Shown: positions 16,156-23,920 of the stretch, in pieces | Layout: the number at the start of each line of letters is the position of its first letter | Position numbering within the stretch: position 1 is the stretch's first letter | NCBI GenBank assembly: GCA_003022945.1 | Contig: PXRZ01000069.1 | Location: forward strand, 1-45,582 | Direction of reading: 5' to 3' | DNA: 45,582 bases | Source of the DNA: Halobacteriales archaeon QS_8_69_73 | GTDB taxonomy: Archaea; Halobacteriota; Halobacteria; Halobacteriales; Haloarculaceae | The notes under the pieces: model-generated | Told to the model about the DNA's origin: nothing | What the model saw: only the letters and a program-made list of their open reading frames with translations | Databases searched by the model: none | Position numbers and translations under genes: made by a program

Positions 16156-16641
16156 ATGAGCGAGGATACACCGACGATACTGGTCGTCGACGACGAGCGC
16201 GACCTCGCGGACCTCTATACGGCGTGGCTCTCCGAGAAGTACGACGTGCGGACGGCGTACGGGGGAGAGGAGGCCATCGAGATGGTCGACGGGTCGGTCG
16301 ACGTCGCGCTCGTCGACCGGCTGATGCCGCAGACGTCGGGGGGCGACGTCGTCGAGTACATCCGCCGGGAGGGGTACGACTGTGGCGTCTCGATGGTCAC
16401 GGCCGTCGAGACGCTGCTGTCGCGGTCGGCGTACGACGACAAGTTGCGGGAGATGTTCTCCGTCGCCTCGAAGGTGGCCGCCCTGAAGACACAGAAAACG
16501 CCCCAGGAACTCGAACAGAGCGACTCCTACCAGGAGCTGACCGCCCGGCTCAACGAGCTCCGCGAGGAGGTCGACCGGACCGCCGACCGGCTGACCGAAC
16601 GCGACTTCGAGGTCGAACTGCGGCAGTTGAACGTCGACTGA
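16156..16641 (+). CDS. HalX-type response regulator with shortened receiver domain
   Basis: The 161-residue protein opens with a receiver domain (TILVVDDERDLADLY acidic pair; VALVDRLMPQTSGGDVVEYI with the phosphorylatable Asp). It ends with the HalX domain (TLLSRSAYDDKLREMFSVAS, KVAALKTQKTPQELEQSD), a haloarchaeal output domain. Between MVTAVE and TLLSRS about 28-30 residues usual in this family are missing. This is the segment with the conserved switch Lys (D-Y-L-x-K-P-V). The frame is preserved. Without that Lys and the last strand-helix unit the receiver is unlikely to switch normally. The deletion ends share GTCGAG (Val-Glu), so recombination or assembly collapse at a short repeat is a likely cause. 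Confidence 0.8.
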   Translation: MSEDTPTILVVDDERDLADLYTAWLSEKYDVRTAYGGEEAIEMVDGSVDVALVDRLMPQTSGGDVVEYIRREGYDCGVSMVTAVETLLSRSAYDDKLREMFSVASKVAALKTQKTPQELEQSDSYQELTARLNELREEVDRTADRLTERDFEVELRQLNVD

Positions 16642-16698
16642 GACCGGACGCGAGGGGTTCTCAGCGAGTGCGAGTCGCACCCCGAGCGCCGCGGCCGT

Positions 16699-17043
16699 TC
16701 AGCCGATCGCGGCCCCGAGCGCGCGCCCGAACAGGACGGCGGCGACGGCCAGCCCGAGCGTGCCGACGGCGTTCGCGGCGGCGGCACGACGACGACCCTC
16801 GGCGGCGAGCCCGACGGTTTCGACGGCGAACGACGAGAACGTCGTGAATGCGCCGCAGAAACCGGTCCCGGCGGCGAGCGCCGCGGGGCCGCCGACGGAC
16901 GCGCCGAGGACGACCCCCAGTAACAGGCTCCCGGCGACGTTGACGACGAGCGTGTCGAGGGCGCGCCGCTCGAGCCGCTCGCTCACCCCGTGGCGGGCGA
17001 CGGCGCCGGCCGACCCCCCGAGCCCGACCGCGAGCGCGGTCAC
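16699..17043 (-). CDS. crcB: Fluoride channel Fluc/CrcB, second copy
   Basis: About 115 residues with four hydrophobic helices. The first carries GLGGSAGAVARHG, then TLVVNVAGSLLLGVVLG, GTGFCGAFTTFSSFAVETVG (the Fluc F/T/S track) and a last helix with NAVGTLGLAVAAVLFG. Fluc subunits form dual-topology dimers that export fluoride. It starts at GTG 17043, overlapping the stop of the upstream crcB (GTGA), or at GTG 17052. Two adjacent crcB genes are common and may form an antiparallel heterodimer. The end is followed by a 57-base gap to the response regulator's convergent 3' end. Confidence 0.85.
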   Translation of the reverse strand: MTALAVGLGGSAGAVARHGVSERLERRALDTLVVNVAGSLLLGVVLGASVGGPAALAAGTGFCGAFTTFSSFAVETVGLAAEGRRRAAAANAVGTLGLAVAAVLFGRALGAAIG

Positions 17044-17390
17044 GAGCGCCACGACGACACCCCCATCGCGGCGACCACGGCGGCGAACCCGAGCAGGTAT
17101 GTGGCGGCGACGTTGACCGCCGCGAGCACCGGCGGGAGGGCGGCCGTCTCGGCGGCGAAGGTGCTGTAGGTGGTGAACGACGAGAGAAAGCCGGCCGAGA
17201 CGGCGAGCCGGGCCGCCCGGGAACGGCCGCCCGATTCGGCGACGAACAGCCCGAGTAGGAACGCACCGACGACGTTGACCGCGAGCGTGCCCCACGGGAA
17301 CGCCGCCGGCAGCGAAATGGCGACCGCGTGGCGGCTGCCGGCGCCCGCGAAGCCGCCGACCCCGACCAGCACGACGGTTCGTACGTCCAT
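17040..17390 (-). CDS. crcB: Fluoride channel Fluc/CrcB, first copy
   Basis: This 116-residue, four-helix protein starts MDVRTVVLVGVGGFAGAGSR and contains WGTLAVNVVGAFLLGLFVAE and SAGFLSSFTTYSTFAAETAA, the pore signature. ATG 17390 is chosen because upstream in-frame sequence is not protein-like. Its stop overlaps the start of the second crcB by four bases, giving a tight two-gene fluoride-export operon. It diverges from the membrane-anchored protein at 17467. Confidence 0.85.
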   Translation of the reverse strand: MDVRTVVLVGVGGFAGAGSRHAVAISLPAAFPWGTLAVNVVGAFLLGLFVAESGGRSRAARLAVSAGFLSSFTTYSTFAAETAALPPVLAAVNVAATYLLGFAAVVAAMGVSSWRS

Positions 17391-17466
17391 GGTCGAGCGT
17401 CCACCGGCGGCCGGAGGTAGCTTGCGGTTCCTCGAGTTTATGTACGAAAGTGGGACCACTACCTCC

Positions 17467-17916
17467 ATGCGTCAACGCGAGCGATTCCGCGGCGACGAAC
17501 GGGCGATCGAGGGACTGCCGGTCCGGCTCGTCATCGCCTTGGTCGTCGGCGTCGCCAGCCTCTCGGTGATGATGAGCATGCTGTCGGGCATCTCGGGGCT
17601 GGCAGTAACGGAGTTGGACGTGCGGCCGACGCCGGAGGTGGTGTCGCCCGGCAACCACACCGTCGAGGTGACGGTCGTCGATCCGGACGGGGCTGGCGTC
17701 GCCGACGCGACGGTCGTCGCCCGTGGCGGCTCGGCGCGGCTGGACGGCGTCCGGACGAACACCACGGACGCGAACGGGACCGCGACGCTGGAGCTGTCGC
17801 CGGAACTCGGCGCCAACCAGCGGGACGGCACCGTCGAGTTCGGCGTCAAGCCGCCGGCCGGCAGCGAGTACGCCGACGAGCGGGAGAACACCGCACTGTT
17901 GGTGGTCCGCGACTAG
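17467..17916 (+). CDS. Membrane-anchored protein with pilin-like N-terminus and Ig-like domain
   Basis: This 149-residue protein starts MRQRERFRGDERAIEGLPVR followed by one hydrophobic helix (LVIALVVGVASLSVMMSML). The charged-then-hydrophobic N-terminus ending in a Gly before the helix resembles archaeal type IV prepilin leaders, but a processing site cannot be proven by eye. Residues about 50-149 (VSPGNHTVEVTVVDPDGAGV, TNTTDANGTATLELSP) look like a carboxypeptidase-regulatory/Ig-like beta-sandwich exposed outside the cell. It converges with the methyltransferase gene, overlapping it by four bases. Confidence 0.65.
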   Translation: MRQRERFRGDERAIEGLPVRLVIALVVGVASLSVMMSMLSGISGLAVTELDVRPTPEVVSPGNHTVEVTVVDPDGAGVADATVVARGGSARLDGVRTNTTDANGTATLELSPELGANQRDGTVEFGVKPPAGSEYADERENTALLVVRD

Positions 17917-18653
17917 ATGCGCTCGTCCCAGTCGATCCAGGACTGCTCCCAGCCCTTCCGGCGCTCGGCGTCCCGGCGGGCCCGCTGGCGGTCCTCGCGG
18001 TGTGTCCGGTTGCGTTCGACGCCGTGGGGCTGTTCGCCCTCGACCAGCATCGGCTGGTAGGCGACGGTGCCGAACTCCGCGACCGGCTCGCCGTCCTCGA
18101 CGGCGACGAGCTCCTGTGCGGTCGTGCCGAGCGGCATCACGAGCCGGCCGCCGGGTGCCAGTTGGTCGACGAGCGCCGCCGGCGGCTCGACGGCGGCCGC
18201 CTCCAGCAGGATGCGGTCGTAGGGAGCGTACTCGTCGAACCCGCAGGCGCCGTCCCGGCGGTCGACCAGCACGCCCGGATAGCCCGCCCGCTCGAGGTTC
18301 GAGCGGGCATCGTGGACGAGTTGGCGGGCGATGTCGACGCCCTGGACGTTGGCCTCGCCGGCGATCTCGGCGGCGACCGCGGCGGTGTAGCCGACGCCGA
18401 CGCCGACGACGAGGACGTCGTCGTCGGGCCGGACGGCCAGCGCCTCGAACAGCCGGCCGGCGGCGCTCGGCGACAGCACCCGGGTGCCGAGCCGCTCGAA
18501 GGAGCGGTCGGCGTAGGCGGCGGACTCCTCCTCGACGAACGGTTCCCGGGGGACCGTCCGCATCGCGACGTCGACCGACTCGGAGCCGACGACGGCCTTC
18601 GACTCGTGTCGCAGGCTGTCGACCATGTCGTCTCGGAGCACCGCCGGATCCAT
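17913..18653 (-). CDS. Protein-L-isoaspartate O-methyltransferase-like protein, divergent paralogue
   Basis: This 246-residue methyltransferase of the PIMT family reads MDPAVLRDDMVDSLRHESKA, AMRTVPREPFVEEESAAYAD, a modified AdoMet loop VVGVGVGYTAAVAAEIAG and RILLEAAAVEPPAALVDQLA. The canonical G-x-G-Q-T-I-S active-site stretch is replaced by LGTRVLSPSAAG, so isoaspartate repair may not be its role. The C-terminus is long and charged (HREDRQRARRDAERRKGWEQ). ATG 18653 is chosen by alignment to the family start. A canonical paralogue lies at 19127-19774 on the same strand. Confidence 0.75.
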   Translation of the reverse strand: MDPAVLRDDMVDSLRHESKAVVGSESVDVAMRTVPREPFVEEESAAYADRSFERLGTRVLSPSAAGRLFEALAVRPDDDVLVVGVGVGYTAAVAAEIAGEANVQGVDIARQLVHDARSNLERAGYPGVLVDRRDGACGFDEYAPYDRILLEAAAVEPPAALVDQLAPGGRLVMPLGTTAQELVAVEDGEPVAEFGTVAYQPMLVEGEQPHGVERNRTHREDRQRARRDAERRKGWEQSWIDWDERI

Positions 18654-18675
18654 GCCGTCGATTCGGTTCCGGAGC

Positions 18676-19020
18676 CTATTCAATCGCGCGACCGACCGCG
18701 GGGTTCCGGGCGCCGACTCGACGGCTGCCGACGAGGGCCGACCCGGGCCACGACCGAACCGTCTCGGCGTCGTGGACCCAGCCTGCGCCGGCCGCCAGCG
18801 CCCCGACGCCGCGCAACTCGGCGTCGGCCGTCTCCCCGCCGAGGGCCTCGAGGAAGACGCCGACCACGGGGCCGCACGCCGGGAGGTCAGTCGTGTCGCC
18901 GGACCGAACGTCGACGGCCGTCGACCGCAGCAGCGGGGCGACGACCTCGGCGCGTTCGGCGGGCACCGGTGGGACGATCGCCCAGCCGCGGGCGGCGAAC
19001 TTCCGGGCATGGTAGTCGCC
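18676..19020 (-). CDS. Conserved-looking short protein, N-terminus missing or uncertain
   Basis: A minus frame between the two methyltransferase genes gives HARKFAARGWAIVPPVPAER, then VVGVFLEALGGETADAELRG and AGWVHDAETVRSWPGSALVG, stopping at 18676. The sequence is clearly protein-like, but the frame is open only to a stop near 19078 and contains no ATG; GTG 18966 is the only internal start and would cut the conserved part. The gene probably lost its 5' end or uses an unusual start. I do not recognise the family. Confidence 0.45.
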   Translation of the reverse strand, partial: GDYHARKFAARGWAIVPPVPAERAEVVAPLLRSTAVDVRSGDTTDLPACGPVVGVFLEALGGETADAELRGVGALAAGAGWVHDAETVRSWPGSALVGSRRVGARNPAVGRAIE

Positions 19021-19126
19021 GGACCGTCTCGGGGGTGCTCTATCGTCGTCGATGCCTCCAGGGCGCCGCAGCGCCAGGCGGGCCTACGGCAGCGCCAGCT
19101 CGCGTCACGGCGGCGTCTCGGACGCG

Positions 19127-19774
19127 TCAGTCGCCCCCCTGCATCCGGACGAACCGGACGGCGCCGTGGTCCTCGCGGTCGAGGCCGTCGGCGGTCCGGG
19201 TCGCCGCCACCAGCCGCTGGTCGTCGGTGCCGACCGGGGCGACAAGGCGGCCGCCCGCCCGGAGCTGGTCGACGACCGCATCCGGCAGCGATGGTGCCGC
19301 ACAGGTGAGGTAGGCGGCGTCGTACGGCGCGTGCGTCGGCCAGCCGTGGCGGCCGTCGCCGACGCGGATGTCGACGGCGTCGTAACCGAGCGATTGCAGC
19401 CGGCGGCGGGCGCGCTCGGCCAGCCGGTCGACGTACTCGACGCTGTAGACGTCGTCGGCGAGTTCGGCGGTGACGGCGGCGTGGTAGCCGCAGCCGGTGC
19501 CGACCTCCAGCACGCGGTCGTCGGCGCCGACGTCGAGGAGGTCGCAGACGACGGCGACCATGTGCGGCGCCGAGATGGTCTGGCCGGCGCCGATGTGTAG
19601 CGGCCGGTCGGCGTAGGCAGCGTCGCGGCGCTCCTCGGAGACGAACTCGTGGCGCGGGACGGATCGCATGGCCTCGGCGGTGGCGTCGCCCTCGATGTGG
19701 CCGGCCTCGGCGAGCCGATCGACCAGCTCCTCGCGCCGCCGTTCCGGGTCGTCGGCGCGGTCGCGATTGAACAT
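19127..19774 (-). CDS. pcm: Protein-L-isoaspartate O-methyltransferase
   Basis: This 215-residue canonical PIMT has AMRSVPRHEFVSEERRDAAY, then GAGQTISAPHMVAVVCDLLD (active-site loop), VLEVGTGCGYHAAVTAELAD (AdoMet motif I), YVDRLAERARRRLQSLGYDA and RVGDGRHGWPTHAPYDAAYL (motif II). It transfers a methyl group from AdoMet to isoaspartyl residues in damaged proteins and acts in the cytosol. ATG 19774 follows the zinc-finger gene by four bases, suggesting one transcript. Unlike many neighbours it shows no break. Confidence 0.9.
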   Translation of the reverse strand: MFNRDRADDPERRREELVDRLAEAGHIEGDATAEAMRSVPRHEFVSEERRDAAYADRPLHIGAGQTISAPHMVAVVCDLLDVGADDRVLEVGTGCGYHAAVTAELADDVYSVEYVDRLAERARRRLQSLGYDAVDIRVGDGRHGWPTHAPYDAAYLTCAAPSLPDAVVDQLRAGGRLVAPVGTDDQRLVAATRTADGLDREDHGAVRFVRMQGGD

Positions 19775-19778
19775 CCGC

Positions 19779-20429
19779 TTACCAGCCCGACCAGGCCCGG
19801 CTCCGGGCGTCCTCGTCGCGGGCGTACACCCGCTTGAGGTCCTTCGCGGGGGCGCCGTCGCCGGGGTGGTCGTAGCCGGTCCGGTCGTAGCCGGTTGCGT
19901 CCTCGCGGACGAGCAGCCGCTCAACGGTGAACTCCTCGCCGCCGAACTCGTGGGTCTCGCCGACGACGAACGACTCGTCGCCGGGCACCTGGATCTCCAC
20001 GCTCCGGGTCTCGTCGTGGCCGCCGTCCTTCGGGTGCAGCGTCAGGTTCACCGCGACGTTGCCGACCGCGCGGGTCCACAGCGTCTTGAGGTCGGCGGCG
20101 ACGGCCGTCTCGACGCGGGCGCCGCCGGTCGTTTCCAGCGACGTGACCCGGGCGGTGAGCAGCGCCGTCTCGGTCTCGACGAGGAACTCGTCGCCGGTCG
20201 ACAGCTCCTCGTCGGGCGGAATCTCGACGAACGCCTCCTCGGAGTCGCCTTCCTGGGAGACGATGACCCGTCGCTCGACGGTCGCCTCCGTCTCGATCGT
20301 CGTCTTGTGGACGCGGCCGCAGTCGCCGCACCGAACGGTCGTCTGGCCTCCGCGGTTGAGCACCTCGTGGGCCGTCTCCGACCCCGGCGAACAGGCGGGA
20401 CAGTGAACCGCGACGCGTTGGTGACTCAT
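19779..20429 (-). CDS. HVO_0476-type zinc-finger protein
   Basis: This 216-residue protein starts MSHQRVAVHCPACSPGSETA and has a second knuckle VRCGDCGRVHKTTIETE, together a four-Cys zinc ribbon. The rest is strand-rich (VERRVIVSQEGDSEEAFVEI, TGDEFLVETETALLTARVTS), like an OB or RNA-binding fold, ending in a basic stretch (VYARDEDARSRAWSGW). I recognise it as the conserved haloarchaeal protein commonly named after H. volcanii HVO_0476; its function is not known to me. ATG 20429 immediately precedes the Cys cluster. It is probably co-transcribed with pcm. Confidence 0.75.
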   Translation of the reverse strand: MSHQRVAVHCPACSPGSETAHEVLNRGGQTTVRCGDCGRVHKTTIETEATVERRVIVSQEGDSEEAFVEIPPDEELSTGDEFLVETETALLTARVTSLETTGGARVETAVAADLKTLWTRAVGNVAVNLTLHPKDGGHDETRSVEIQVPGDESFVVGETHEFGGEEFTVERLLVREDATGYDRTGYDHPGDGAPAKDLKRVYARDEDARSRAWSGW

Positions 20430-20469
20430 TGCCGGCCATACCGGGTCTGCGTACAAAAGCGCGTGGGAC

Positions 20470-20716
20470 CGGGCCGGTCGGCGGGCATCGCCGCTGCCCG
20501 CGTCGGCGTTCGCGGCGGCGTCCGTGTCCGCGGCCGCGTCCGTGTCGGCATCAGCATTGGCCTTCGCAGCGGCCTCGGAGTCGGCGCCGACATCGGCGTC
20601 GGCCGCCGCGTCCATGCCGGCCGCGGCGTCCGTTTCGGCGTCCGCCCCTGGGGTCGGGTCGGCGGCCGCGTCGGGCGCCTCTGCCGGCGCGTCGTCGGCG
20701 CCGTCGACGGCGGAAG
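20470..20716. repeat. Degenerate GCSTCS hexamer tract
   Basis: About 250 bases of imperfect hexanucleotide repetition. Read on the plus strand it gives Ala/Ser (SAAASVSASALAFAAASE), on the minus strand Ala/Asp (ADADTDAAADTDAAANADAG). All frames nearby stay open because of the composition. I treat it as a low-complexity spacer between divergent genes rather than coding sequence, although the Ala/Asp reading resembles haloarchaeal acidic linkers. Confidence 0.5.
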
Positions 20717-20748
20717 CTTTTTTACGGGTCCCACGTCGGAATCCGGTA

Positions 20749-20976
20749 GTGGGGGTTGCCGTCCGAAGCATCGCCGTTGTGCTCGTCGTCGTCGGGGTTT
20801 GGGTGGGGGTCGACTTCTCGCGGCTCCAAACGCCGCTGGCCCGGACGAGCCGCCAGGCCGTCGAGTTCGCCGCCACCTACCCCGTCCTGTCGGGGCTCCT
20901 GGTCGCCGCCTCGCTCGTCGTCGTCGCCGTGCCGTTCGGCATCGCCACCGTCGCGTACGCGCGGCAGCAGACGTGA
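20749..20976 (+). CDS. Small two-helix membrane protein
   Basis: This 75-residue protein from GTG 20749 has one hydrophobic helix near the start (SIAVVLVVVGVWVGVDF) and a second after a short loop (SGLLVAASLVVVAVPFGIAT). The GTG is favoured because a T-rich TATA-like CTTTTTTACG at 20717-20725 lies about 27 bases before it and the frame upstream is only the hexamer tract. It converges with the aminopeptidase gene. No function is evident. Confidence 0.6.
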   Translation: MGVAVRSIAVVLVVVGVWVGVDFSRLQTPLARTSRQAVEFAATYPVLSGLLVAASLVVVAVPFGIATVAYARQQT

Positions 20977-20985
20977 CCGGGGCCG

Positions 20986-21881
20986 CTACCGGACCTCGGG
21001 AAGCTCGACGGTCGCTCCGTCGGCGTGGACCGTCGGTTCCCGGAGGATGCCGTCCATGTGGATCGGCGCCCGACGAGGTCGGTGACGCCGACGTTGGTGC
21101 CGATGCCGAGCTCCGCGAGGTTGTAGGCGTCGCGGCCGGCCTCGGCGGCGGCTTCCTCGAGTTCGCCGCGGACGGCGTCGTCGTCGACGTCGGTGACCTG
21201 GCCGTTTTCGACCTCGAAGGTGACCGTCCGGCTCTCCGCGAGCAGTCCGTGCGGGCGGATGGTCCCGTCGACGACGTAGGTGCCGTCGGCCGACTCGGGG
21301 CTGACGAACACCTCGCCGGCCGGCAGGTTCGAGAACGCCCCCGGTTCGTGGACGACGCCGGTGTCGCCGTTCCAGGGTCGCTCGCCGGGCCGGAAGGTGA
21401 TGTCGGTACCCTGCGGCGAGGTGACGCGGATCTCGTCGGCGTCGCCGACCGCCTCGAGGATGTCGGCGCACTCGGCGGCGATGGCGTCGTAGTCGGCGTC
21501 CAGCCCGGCCGTGAACACCTCCTCGGTGATGCCGGGGAGGGTGGCGCCGCGGGCGCCGCCGTCGGTGGCGTCCGAGCGGGCGCGGGTGTGGCTGAGGCTC
21601 TTCGTCGTCGGCGCGAGAAAGGCGTCGGCCTCCGCCAGCGCGGCGGCGACCGGCGCCGGCGGTTCGGCGCCGTGCTGCGGTCCCGGCGGGTACCGGACGA
21701 CGACCGCCTCCTCGGTGGCGTCGAGGGCGGCGTCGTACAGCGCCTCTCCGATGGGTTCGCCCCCGTCGTCGGTAACGACGACGCAGGTCTCGCCGGGCTC
21801 GACGCCGAGACACTGTTCGACGGCGGTCTCGGCGGCCGCGGCGACCGCCTCCCGATCGACGATGTCGAGGGTCTCCGTCAT
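20986..21881 (-). pseudogene. M29-like metallo-aminopeptidase with internal deletion and frameshift
   Basis: From ATG 21881 the frame encodes an aminopeptidase of the leucyl aminopeptidase (M29-like) type: ECADILEAVGDADEIRVTSP, GERPWNGDTGVVHEPGAFSN, LPAGEVFVSPESADGTYVVD, NLAELGIGTNVGVTDLVG. After DLVG (about 21067-21075) the protein continues in another frame as APIHMDGILREPTVHADGAT to the stop at 20986. The family normally has about 25 residues between these points, including metal-binding His/Asp positions, so a stretch is lost and the frame changed. A two-metal exopeptidase acting on peptides is the expected activity of an intact copy. Confidence 0.75.
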
Positions 21882-21959
21882 GACCATCCGTTCGGGCGGC
21901 CGCCGGATATGCGTTCCTCCCGGGGCCGGTCATCGTCGTCCGGTCGGTAGTCGAGTGTA

Positions 21960-22440
21960 TGATACGGGTGGTTCAGTGTGGAATGAACCGCGACAACCTC
22001 GAAAGCCCTCGCGGCGCTCGGAGCGCCGCGGCTCGCTGTCGTTCGAGAGAGCGACGCTCTCTCGTGATGTCGTCAGAACGCGGAGCGTTCTGACTGCAAG
22101 CGGGAAATCTTCGATTTCCCGCACTGACGAAAGACGCGTCGCGTCTTTCGAACCACGCGCTTCGGTCGCTCCGCTCCCTCAGTGCTTGCGTCGCCGGGGC
22201 ACCGCCGAGCGCCGCTCGCCGTTTCAGTCCGCCAGGGACAGCCCGCCGAAAAGCCGGGGCCTGGCGGACTGAAAGGGCGAGGTCGGGTCCGGGAAGCACG
22301 GCGACGGTGAGCCGAACGGAGTGAGGCGAACGTCGGACGGCGACCGAAGGGAGTCGTCCGGAACAAGCACGCGAGCAAAGCGAGCGCGCGCAGCGAGCCG
22401 CGCGACCGGAGCCGGCCGAGGGCTTTCGAGGTCTATATGT
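21960..22440. repeat. Array of perfect short hairpins, no gene
   Basis: This 480-base region separates the aminopeptidase and ubaA genes. Consecutive perfect inverted repeats have 8-10 base arms and 3-base loops: GAGAGAGC/GCTCTCTC (loop gac), GTCAGAACGC/GCGTTCTGAC (gga), GCGGGAAATC/GATTTCCCGC (ttc), CGAAAGACGC/GCGTCTTTCG (gtc). A wider inverted repeat TTTCAGTCCGCCAGG/CCTGGCGGACTGAAA is at about 22223-22275. No frame looks like protein. Confidence 0.7.
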
Positions 22441-22545
22441 CAAGTCAAACGTTCACTCGTGCGTTCGTTCTATACACCCTGTATCGAGCGGTCCAGCACG
22501 GCCAGAAGGCATGCAAGCGGCCTGTGGTCACCCAAACCAGCGGTA

Positions 22546-23358
22546 TCAGACGCCACAGGTCGACTCGTAGTCGACCTCGTGGACCGACTCGACGCCGTCC
22601 GGTCCGCAAACGGGACAGTCGGGTCGCGGCTCGACGGCGACCGTCTCGAAGCTCATGTCGGCGGCGTCGTAGAACAGCATCCGGCCGTCCAGCGTCTCGC
22701 CGTAGTCGAGGACGAGCTTCACGGCCTCGGTCGCCTGGATGCAGCCGACGGTCCCCGGGAGGACGCCGAGAACGCCGGCGGTCGCACAGTCCGGCACCGT
22801 CCCGGGCTCGGGCGCCTCGGGGAAGAGACACCGGTAGCAGGGGCCGCCGTCGCGGGCCTCGAAGGTGGTCACCTGGCCCTCGAACCGGAGGATGGCGCCG
22901 TGGGCGAACGGGACGCCCGCGAGCGTACACGCGTCGTTGACGAGATAGCGGGTCGGGAAGTTGTCCGAGGCGTCGACGACGAGGTCGTAGTCGTCGAGGA
23001 ACCGCCCGACGTTGTCGGCCGTCAGCCGCGTCTCGTGGGCCTCGACGGCGACGTCGGGATTCTGTGCGGCGACGAACTCCCGGGCGGAGTCGACCTTCGG
23101 GCGGCCGACGTCGGCGTCGCCGTGGATCACCTGCCGCTGGAGGTTCGACCGCTCGACGACATCGTCGTCGACGACGCCCAGCGTCCCGACGCCGGCCGCC
23201 GCCAGGTACTGGACGACCGGCGAGCCGAGCCCGCCGGCGCCGACGACCAGAACCTCGGCGTCCAGCAGCCGCTTCTGGCCCTCCGGGCCGACGTCGTCCA
23301 TGATGATGTGCCGGGAGTACCGGTCGAGTTGGTCGGCGTCGAGCGAGAGGTCGCTCAT
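22546..23358 (-). CDS. ubaA: SAMP-activating E1 enzyme (ThiF/MoeB family)
   Basis: This 270-residue protein reads LDRYSRHIIMDDVGPEGQKR, AEVLVVGAGGLGSPVVQYLA (Rossmann ATP site), VVERSNLQRQVIHGDADVGR, DLVVDASDNFPTRYLVND and PDCATAGVLGVLPGTVGCIQ with the candidate active-site Cys. Zinc pairs are CYRC and CPVC. UbaA adenylates small archaeal modifier proteins and links them to protein targets (sampylation) and to sulfur transfer for tRNA thiolation and molybdopterin. ATG 23358 begins MSDLSLDADQLDRYSRH, the usual family start. The gene is intact and appears monocistronic. Confidence 0.9.
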   Translation of the reverse strand: MSDLSLDADQLDRYSRHIIMDDVGPEGQKRLLDAEVLVVGAGGLGSPVVQYLAAAGVGTLGVVDDDVVERSNLQRQVIHGDADVGRPKVDSAREFVAAQNPDVAVEAHETRLTADNVGRFLDDYDLVVDASDNFPTRYLVNDACTLAGVPFAHGAILRFEGQVTTFEARDGGPCYRCLFPEAPEPGTVPDCATAGVLGVLPGTVGCIQATEAVKLVLDYGETLDGRMLFYDAADMSFETVAVEPRPDCPVCGPDGVESVHEVDYESTCGV

Positions 23359-23510
23359 GGCCCGCGTTGTGCGGCCGCGGAGATAAGCGTCCGGCCGGCC
23401 GTGCTGACGCCCGTCGAACTGAGATATCGAGGTCGTGCGACACCGCTCGCCGGGTGGGTCGCCGGCAGGCCCCCCGCAAGCGCAAAGAGGCCGCCGACGA
23501 AGGTGCGGGT

Positions 23511-23690
23511 ATGCGAACCGAAGCGGAGATTCGCGAGCGCATCGCGGCGCTGGAGAACAGATACGACGACTTCGACCCGCCGTCCTCGGAGTTCGAGGAC
23601 ACCGCCGAGGTGGCGATCCTCCGGGCCATCGAGGAGCTGGAGTGGGTACTCGAGGAGTACGACGAGTCGGCGGAGTTCACCACCTCGTGA
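23511..23690 (+). CDS. Small helical acidic protein
   Basis: A 59-residue protein from ATG 23511 (MRTEAEIRERIAALENRYDD, later VAILRAIEELEWVLEEYDES) is almost entirely helical and probably coiled-coil forming. Similar very short haloarchaeal proteins are common, but I cannot assign a function. It is transcribed divergently from ubaA. Confidence 0.6.
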   Translation: MRTEAEIRERIAALENRYDDFDPPSSEFEDTAEVAILRAIEELEWVLEEYDESAEFTTS

Positions 23691-23920
23691 CCGAAACTCG
23701 TCCGCGGGGCCGACGTCGTCGACGCGCCGTTCGGGACGGCCGACGGAACCGGCGCGACGACCGTCACCGTCGCCCGGGAGGGAAGACCGGGTCGGGCGGT
23801 TACTCTTCGGCGACACGTCGCTCCGTCTCGTGACCGAGGTGGCCGTCCCGGTCGCCGGTGAACTCTCCCTGGCCAGGGATATCTTCAAGCCGGTCGGCCG
23901 GTACGGTACCGTCACCCACG
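23691..23920. other. Gene-free stretch with protein-like patches
   Basis: In 230 bases I find no complete gene. Short plus-strand patches look coding-like in different frames (VRGADVVDAPFGTADGTGAT; DTSLRLVTEVAVPVAGELSL) and may be remnants of a decayed gene or just open GC-rich frames. Confidence 0.3.

Noticed and set aside
20524-20748. Ala/Ser-rich N-terminal extension of the small membrane protein.
   Set aside because: It is the hexamer-repeat tract. A TATA-like box sits inside the presumed coding part and fits the internal GTG start.
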